Source: an uncultured Odoribacter sp. (GTDB taxonomy: Bacteria > Bacteroidota > Bacteroidia > Bacteroidales > Marinifilaceae). From it: a DNA stretch of 10,918 nucleotides. The stretch covers positions 1 to 10,918 of the forward strand of contig URJC01000058.1 in assembly GCA_900548135.1 (NCBI GenBank), read 5' to 3'. Made by a program: the position numbers and the translations under genes. This document shows, piece by piece, positions 6,519 to 10,918 of this stretch (position 1 is the stretch's first letter; every line of letters begins with the position of its first letter). The notes beneath the pieces are model-generated. The model saw nothing but the letters and a program-made list of their open reading frames with translations, did not search any database and was not told where the DNA came from.

Positions 6519-6890
6519 ATGTTAAAAACGGAAAAGATTGTAGATAAAATAATTGAAGCGCTGGGAGATAGCAAAGCGCACCAAATTGTAAAAATTGATT
6601 TAAGAAAGATTGAAAACTGTTTTTGTAGTTTTTTCGTAATATGTCATGGAACTTCCGGCACGCATATTGCAGGATTAACGGATGCTGTTGAAGAAAAATT
6701 AAAAGAAGAACTCAACGAATCCCCCTTTCATGCTGAAGGGATGAATACTTCCCGCTGGGCTGTACTGGACTATGGTGACGTTGTCGTACACGTCTTCGAT
6801 AAGGAATTACGGGATTATTACAAACTGGAAGAATTCTGGGGAGATGGAATAATAGAAACAATTCCTGAAACTTTTGAACAACAACGCTGA
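6519..6890 (+). CDS. rsfS: ribosome silencing factor RsfS (Iojap/YbeB family)
   Basis: A 123-residue protein covering the whole Iojap domain. RsfS binds ribosomal protein uL14 on the large subunit and blocks joining with the small subunit, lowering translation in starvation. Family features are present in order: the N-terminal helix (KIVDKIIEALGDSKAHQIVKIDL), the strand SFFVICHGTSGTHIAGLTDAV, the EGMNTSRWAVLDYGDVVVHVF core and the C-terminal YYKLEEFWGD. It is the first gene of the rightward cluster, 60 bases before ftsH, an order shared with other Bacteroidetes. The ATG at 6519 has A-rich sequence before it and no strong Shine-Dalgarno site. Confidence 0.95.
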   Translation: MLKTEKIVDKIIEALGDSKAHQIVKIDLRKIENCFCSFFVICHGTSGTHIAGLTDAVEEKLKEELNESPFHAEGMNTSRWAVLDYGDVVVHVFDKELRDYYKLEEFWGDGIIETIPETFEQQR

Positions 6891-6950
6891 TAAAACACAG
6901 AAAAGAATAAAAGCTGAACTAATAAATTCCGAACACACGCAGAATAATAT

Positions 6951-8972
6951 ATGGCAAACAACAACGAAAATAAGAAAGACGGAGGATTCAATTTTCCTCC
7001 TGTAGGGGGAGGTAAAGTAATCAAAACTCCTAAATTCAACGGTTACTGGGTATATATCATTTTAGCCGTTGTTATTATAGGCTTCCAGTTTATCGACATG
7101 CAGTCGGACCCGGTACGAACCACCTGGCAGGAAGTTAAGACCAAAATGCTGGAAAAAGGAGATGTTGACGAAATCAAAGTAATCAAAAATAAAGGTCAGG
7201 CGAATGTATACCTGAAACCGGATAAAATCGAAAATTATTCTCAACTGAAGACTCAGGGATTTAAAAATTCAAGTCCCGGCCCTCATTTCTATTTCACGAC
7301 TCCACCCGTAGAAAGTTTTTCAGCTGAATTAGCAGAAATCCAAAAAAACAACCCGGAGACAGAAAATGTAAAGGTAGACTTTCTGGACGAATATGATGGC
7401 TGGGGAAATATTATATCCATTTTACTTCCGATAGTCTTTTTTATCTTTATCTGGTATTTCCTGTTTCGACGTATGGGCAAAGGAAGCGGTGGTCCGGGGG
7501 GAGTCTTCAATGTGGGGAAGTCTCAAGCCAAACTTTTTGATAAAGACACTAATACGAAAGTCACTTTCAAAGATGTAGCGGGATTAGCTGAAGCCAAACA
7601 AGAGGTGGAAGAGATCGTTTCTTTTCTGAAATCTCCGGATAAATATACCAAATTGGGGGGTAAAATTCCCAAAGGAGCCCTGCTGGTAGGCCCTCCGGGA
7701 ACCGGTAAAACTTTAATGGCGAAAGCTATGGCCGGTGAAGCCAACGTACCTTTCTTCTCGATGTCGGGTTCCGACTTTGTGGAGATGTTCGTCGGTGTCG
7801 GTGCATCCCGTGTCCGGGACTTATTTAAACAAGCCAAAGAAAAAGCACCTTGTATTATTTTCATCGATGAAATTGATGCCATCGGCCGGGCCAGAGGCAA
7901 AAATCCCAATATGGGCTCGAACGATGAACGGGAAAATACGCTGAACCAGTTACTGACCGAGATGGACGGTTTCGAGACCAATTCGGGAGTGATTATTCTG
8001 GCTGCAACCAACCGGGCGGACATTTTGGACAGTGCCTTGCTTCGTGCCGGACGTTTCGACCGCCAAATCTATGTCGACCTGCCGGAATTGAAAGACCGGG
8101 AAGAAATATTCAAAGTTCACTTGAAGCCCCTGAAACTGGCCGGAGATGTGGATATCCCTTTCCTGGCTAAACAAACACCGGGTTTCTCGGGAGCCGATAT
8201 TGCCAATGTCGCTAACGAAGCAGCTTTGATTGCAGCCCGTAAAGACAAAAATGAAGTTGAAAAACAGGATTTTCTGGATGCAATCGACCGGATTGTCGGA
8301 GGTTTGGAAAACCGTAGTAAAGTGATAAAAGTAAGTGAAAAGAAAGCCATTGCTTATCACGAAGCCGGCCATGCTACCGTCTCCTGGTTGCTCGAACACG
8401 CCCATCCCCTGTTAAAAGTGACTATCGTACCGCGGGGTAAAGCTTTAGGAGCAGCCTGGTATCTTCCGCAGGAACGTCAGATCACGACAAAAGAACAACT
8501 GCTGGATCAAATGTGTTCTGTATTGGGCGGACGTGCAGCCGAAGAACTTACTTTCGGCCAAATTTCTACCGGAGCACAAAACGACCTGGAACGGGCTACC
8601 AAACAAGCCTATGCCATGGTTACCATTTTCGGTATGAGCGAAAAAATCGGAAACCTGAGCTATTATGATTCTACCGGGCAAAGTGATTTCAACTTCACTA
8701 AACCTTACTCAGAAAAAACAGCCGAGCTGATCGATTCCGAAGTAAAAGAATTAGTCGAAAATTCCTATGCACGTGCCAAAGATTTACTAAAACAACATCA
8801 GGAACAACATAAGCAAGTTGCAGAACTACTGCTTGAAAGGGAAGTAATTTTTAGTGACGACCTCGAACGGATCTTAGGCAAACGCCCATGGAAAGATGAA
8901 GAAGAGACGGAAACCCAGGAAGAAAAAGAAGATATTCAAAAACAGGAAACAGGTGAAAAAACAAATAATTAA
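6951..8972 (+). CDS. ftsH: ATP-dependent zinc metalloprotease FtsH
   Basis: A 673-residue membrane-anchored AAA+ protease that degrades misfolded membrane proteins and selected regulators. Helix 1 is at about 31-48, an extracytoplasmic domain at about 50-150, and helix 2 at about 152-173. The AAA module has Walker A GPPGTGKT (247-254), Walker B IIFIDE (302-307), the pore loop around MFVGVGAS and the second region of homology with Arg365 and Arg368 in RAGRFDRQ. The zinc site is HEAGH (His470, Glu471, His474) with the third ligand Asp545 in [10 protein letters not shown]. All catalytic residues are present. The last about 25 residues are a highly charged Glu/Lys/Gln tail. The N-terminal cytoplasmic piece contains a Gly-rich FNFPPVGGG segment. 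The next gene starts 10 bases after the stop. Confidence 0.97.
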   Translation: MANNNENKKDGGFNFPPVGGGKVIKTPKFNGYWVYIILAVVIIGFQFIDMQSDPVRTTWQEVKTKMLEKGDVDEIKVIKNKGQANVYLKPDKIENYSQLKTQGFKNSSPGPHFYFTTPPVESFSAELAEIQKNNPETENVKVDFLDEYDGWGNIISILLPIVFFIFIWYFLFRRMGKGSGGPGGVFNVGKSQAKLFDKDTNTKVTFKDVAGLAEAKQEVEEIVSFLKSPDKYTKLGGKIPKGALLVGPPGTGKTLMAKAMAGEANVPFFSMSGSDFVEMFVGVGASRVRDLFKQAKEKAPCIIFIDEIDAIGRARGKNPNMGSNDERENTLNQLLTEMDGFETNSGVIILAATNRADILDSALLRAGRFDRQIYVDLPELKDREEIFKVHLKPLKLAGDVDIPFLAKQTPGFSGADIANVANEAALIAARKDKNEVEKQDFLDAIDRIVGGLENRSKVIKVSEKKAIAYHEAGHATVSWLLEHAHPLLKVTIVPRGKALGAAWYLPQERQITTKEQLLDQMCSVLGGRAAEELTFGQISTGAQNDLERATKQAYAMVTIFGMSEKIGNLSYYDSTGQSDFNFTKPYSEKTAELIDSEVKELVENSYARAKDLLKQHQEQHKQVAELLLEREVIFSDDLERILGKRPWKDEEETETQEEKEDIQKQETGEKTNN

Positions 8973-8982
8973 GTGTTAAATC

Positions 8983-9189
8983 ATGACAAACGATTGGATA
9001 ACCATATTCACAACTGACCGACTTTACCAGGCTGAATTTATAAAAGAAACGCTCGAAATAAACAAGATTGAAGCAGTAATCCTGAACCAAAAAGATTCTT
9101 CTTATCATTTTGGTTCGATTACAGTAAAAGTAAAAGAAGCAGATCAGGAAAAAGCAACAGAAATAATAAAATCAGCGAATTGTGAATAA
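8983..9189 (+). CDS. small DUF2007-type protein
   Basis: This encodes 68 residues with no signal or membrane segment. The pattern WITIFTTDRLYQAEFIKETLEI, then a short turn and strand (EAVILNQKDSS), then SITVKVKEADQEKATEIIKS is the beta-alpha-beta arrangement of DUF2007 (Pfam 'putative signal transducing protein'), a small ferredoxin-like fold of unproven function. It lies 10 bases after ftsH, and its stop is 4 bases before the cdsA ATG, so it is surely part of the operon. Its place between a membrane protease and a phospholipid gene suggests, but does not prove, an envelope-related role. Confidence 0.85.
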   Translation: MTNDWITIFTTDRLYQAEFIKETLEINKIEAVILNQKDSSYHFGSITVKVKEADQEKATEIIKSANCE

Positions 9190-9193
9190 TTTT

Positions 9194-9997
9194 ATGAAAC
9201 GGGCAATCAGCGGATTGTTATTTGTAGTGATTTTAACAGCTTGTATTTTTATACATCCCCTTTGTTTTTTCGCTCTCTTTTTTATCATCAATATCATCGG
9301 AATCCTGGAGTTTGCCCACATGGCCCAAGTCATCAGCATCAGGATCAACCGGCCCATGTGCATTATTTGCGGATGCCTTTTGTTTACGGCCGGTTTCCTG
9401 CATAATTATACCGGTTACCGGGAGGGATACCTGATTTTTCTGATTGCTACTTTCATCCTTGGTATCTGGGAATTGTACCGGAAACACACACATGCCTTTC
9501 AGAATCTGGCTTTCGGTATTTACGTATTGTTCTATTTTACACTTCCTTTCACCCTGTTGATCTATTTTCCTTATATGTGTAGTGGCCGCTGGCAACCGGA
9601 TATCATCTTTTTCCCTTTCCTGTTAGTTTGGTTTAACGATACTTTTGCTTATCTGTTCGGATCAAAATTCGGAAAACATAAGCTTTTTCCCCGGATATCT
9701 CCGAAAAAATCCTGGGAAGGAGCCATTGGAGGCGGATTAACAACCATTGCAGCCGGGTTAGCGTTAGCTCCTTATATTGATGGTCTGAATATCATTAATG
9801 CAGCTACAATTTCTGTCATAGTTGTCATCTTCGGCAGTTTCGGGGATTTGATAGAATCCATGTTTAAAAGATGCATTGAAATCAAGGACTCTGGTCACAT
9901 CATGCCGGGCCATGGAGGAGTACTCGACCGCCTGGATTCTATCTTATTCGCCCTGCCGGTTATTTTTGTATATCTGGCCTTCGTAACCACTCCCTAA
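9194..9997 (+). CDS. cdsA: phosphatidate cytidylyltransferase (CDP-diacylglycerol synthase)
   Basis: CdsA makes CDP-diacylglycerol from phosphatidic acid and CTP, the branch point for bacterial phospholipids. The protein has 267 residues and many hydrophobic helices across its length. The family signature is complete near the C-terminus: Ser222, Lys225-Arg226, Lys231-Asp232, PGHGG (238-242) and Asp245-Arg246-Leu-Asp248. The upstream catalytic region WFNDTFAYLFG with Asp149, and SPKKSWEGAIGG, are also present. The ATG at 9194 (MKRAISGLLF) is preferred. A GTG at 9182, overlapping the end of the DUF2007 gene, would add four residues and cannot be excluded. The product feeds the phosphatidylserine-to-phosphatidylethanolamine route of which the next gene is the last step. 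Confidence 0.95.
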   Translation: MKRAISGLLFVVILTACIFIHPLCFFALFFIINIIGILEFAHMAQVISIRINRPMCIICGCLLFTAGFLHNYTGYREGYLIFLIATFILGIWELYRKHTHAFQNLAFGIYVLFYFTLPFTLLIYFPYMCSGRWQPDIIFFPFLLVWFNDTFAYLFGSKFGKHKLFPRISPKKSWEGAIGGGLTTIAAGLALAPYIDGLNIINAATISVIVVIFGSFGDLIESMFKRCIEIKDSGHIMPGHGGVLDRLDSILFALPVIFVYLAFVTTP

Positions 9998-10022
9998 ATT
10001 TTCTATTTACAAATTTATATCA

Positions 10023-10030
10023 TACCTTTG
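10023..10030 (+). promoter_or_regulatory. candidate internal promoter (-7 box) before psd
   Basis: TACCTTTG fits TAnnTTTG exactly and lies in the 71-base gap between cdsA and psd, the longest gap in the rightward cluster. The -33 position (about 9997-10002) reads AATTTT, a partial match. Transcription would start about 30 bases before the psd ATG, so psd-panB may be expressed partly independently. Confidence 0.4.
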
Positions 10031-10068
10031 CGGGCTGAAATCGTATAAAAAAATAAAAGTAAAGTACT

Positions 10069-10716
10069 ATGACAATCCACAAAGCCGGATATAAATTATT
10101 ATTGAAAATTCTGATTATTGGAATCCTGATTAATCTGGCAGCTTATTATTTTATTAATAATAGTATTATAGTCCATACGGTACTGATTGTCAGTATCGTA
10201 ATTTATTTGCTCATTGTCAATTTTTTCCGTTTTCCGAACCGGGTGATCATACAAGACGACAACACGGTCTTAGCCCCTGCCGATGGGAAAATCGTCGTGA
10301 TCGAAGAAACCGAAGAACCGGAATATTTTAAAGACCGCCGTCTTCAAGTCTCTATTTTTATGAACATTTTCAATGTACATATCAACTGGTTTCCCGTAAA
10401 CGGTGTGATCAAGTATTTCAAATACCACAAAGGCAATTTTGCAGCGGCTTATCTACCCAAATCCTCGACCGAGAACGAACGGACTACCATCGTTATCGAA
10501 TGTAATAACGGTAAGACCGTCCTGATGCGTCAAATTGCAGGGGCTATGGCTAAACGGATAGTATCCTACGCTCCGGTTGGTGGTAAAGCACGGCAGGCCG
10601 GATTTATTAAATTCGGTTCCCGCGTAGATCTTTTTCTTCCTTTGGATACTAAAATCGATGTCAAACTCGGTCAGAAAACAACCGGGTCACAAACCGTAAT
10701 CGGGACTTTTAAATAA
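10069..10716 (+). CDS. psd: phosphatidylserine decarboxylase proenzyme, short form
   Basis: This enzyme removes CO2 from phosphatidylserine to make phosphatidylethanolamine. The 215-residue product belongs to the short PSD type. Two membrane segments lie at about 9-28 and 31-52; then come FFRFPNR, the APADGK motif (Asp72), [12 protein letters not shown] (His104) and GGKARQAG. The self-cleavage site is FGSR, with Gly183-Ser184. By analogy with the family, the chain is cut between these two residues and Ser184 becomes the pyruvoyl cofactor of the small alpha chain (about 32 residues); the larger beta chain keeps the membrane helices. Asp72 and His104 are the expected processing residues. It follows cdsA and precedes panB by 10 bases. 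The phosphatidylserine synthase needed between CdsA and Psd is not in this window. Confidence 0.93.
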   Translation: MTIHKAGYKLLLKILIIGILINLAAYYFINNSIIVHTVLIVSIVIYLLIVNFFRFPNRVIIQDDNTVLAPADGKIVVIEETEEPEYFKDRRLQVSIFMNIFNVHINWFPVNGVIKYFKYHKGNFAAAYLPKSSTENERTTIVIECNNGKTVLMRQIAGAMAKRIVSYAPVGGKARQAGFIKFGSRVDLFLPLDTKIDVKLGQKTTGSQTVIGTFK

Positions 10717-10726
10717 GAATTCAATC

Positions 10727-10918
10727 ATGTCAACACAATCAGCAGTAAAAGTGGTAACCACCCATGTTTTATCGGAGATGAAACTCAAGGGTGAGAAAAT
10801 CAGTATGCTTACTTCATATGACTATTCTATGGCCCGTATCGTCGATCAGGCAGGCATAGATGTTATCCTGGTCGGCGACTCGGCTTCCAATGTAATGGCA
10901 GGCCATGAGACAACCTTA
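10727..10918 (+). CDS. panB: 3-methyl-2-oxobutanoate hydroxymethyltransferase (partial, cut by window end)
   Basis: Sixty-four N-terminal residues are visible from the ATG at 10727. They contain [22 protein letters not shown] and [19 protein letters not shown], which are the beta-1/alpha-1 start and the metal-binding GDS motif of PanB (Asp51 here would be a Mg2+ ligand). PanB adds a hydroxymethyl group from methylene-tetrahydrofolate to 2-oxoisovalerate, the first committed step of pantothenate and hence coenzyme A synthesis. The start follows the psd stop by 10 bases, so the two are probably co-transcribed. Pathway partners, if nearby, lie beyond the window. Confidence 0.93.
   Translation, partial: MSTQSAVKVVTTHVLSEMKLKGEKISMLTSYDYSMARIVDQAGIDVILVGDSASNVMAGHETTL

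Overview
The window looks like chromosomal DNA of a Bacteroidales bacterium. The pointers are a NVEALA-family secreted peptide beside a lipoprotein, several Bacteroidetes-type promoters (-7 box TAnnTTTG with very short leaders), weak or absent Shine-Dalgarno sites, and the block rsfS-ftsH-cdsA. A relative of Odoribacter or Butyricimonas is possible, but the genus cannot be fixed from the sequence alone. There is no sign of phage, insertion sequence, CRISPR array or stable RNA gene.

Region 1 (1-2708) is a divergent unit. Leftwards run a small NVEALA peptide gene and, 3 bases later, the 5' part of a lipoprotein gene that leaves the window. Rightwards run a membrane sensor histidine kinase and an OmpR/PhoB-type response regulator. 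The shared 108-base intergenic region holds two perfect 9-bp direct repeats 11 bp apart, the classic layout of a site bound by this type of regulator. It sits between the two divergent promoters. The architecture suggests that the two-component system controls itself and perhaps the exported peptide and lipoprotein; this is the most interesting part of the window.

Region 2 (2686-6212) is all leftward. From its promoter end it reads: a class V (alanine-glyoxylate/serine-pyruvate type) aminotransferase interrupted by a frame-breaking 35-base excess; a DUF2752 membrane protein; a small DUF4190/CCC-motif-like membrane protein; a pRiA4b ORF-3-like protein with a very acidic tail; an intrinsic terminator; then miaA (tRNA A37 dimethylallyltransferase), which overlaps the response-regulator gene tail to tail by 23 bases.

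Region 3 (6213-6518) is a gene-free, strongly pyrimidine-rich divergent promoter region.

Region 4 (6519-10918) is a rightward housekeeping cluster: rsfS (ribosome silencing factor), ftsH (membrane AAA+ zinc protease), a small DUF2007 protein, cdsA (CDP-diacylglycerol synthase), a short-form phosphatidylserine decarboxylase, and the start of panB (pantothenate synthesis) cut by the window end. It couples ribosome and membrane quality control with phosphatidylethanolamine synthesis; psd also has a plausible promoter of its own.
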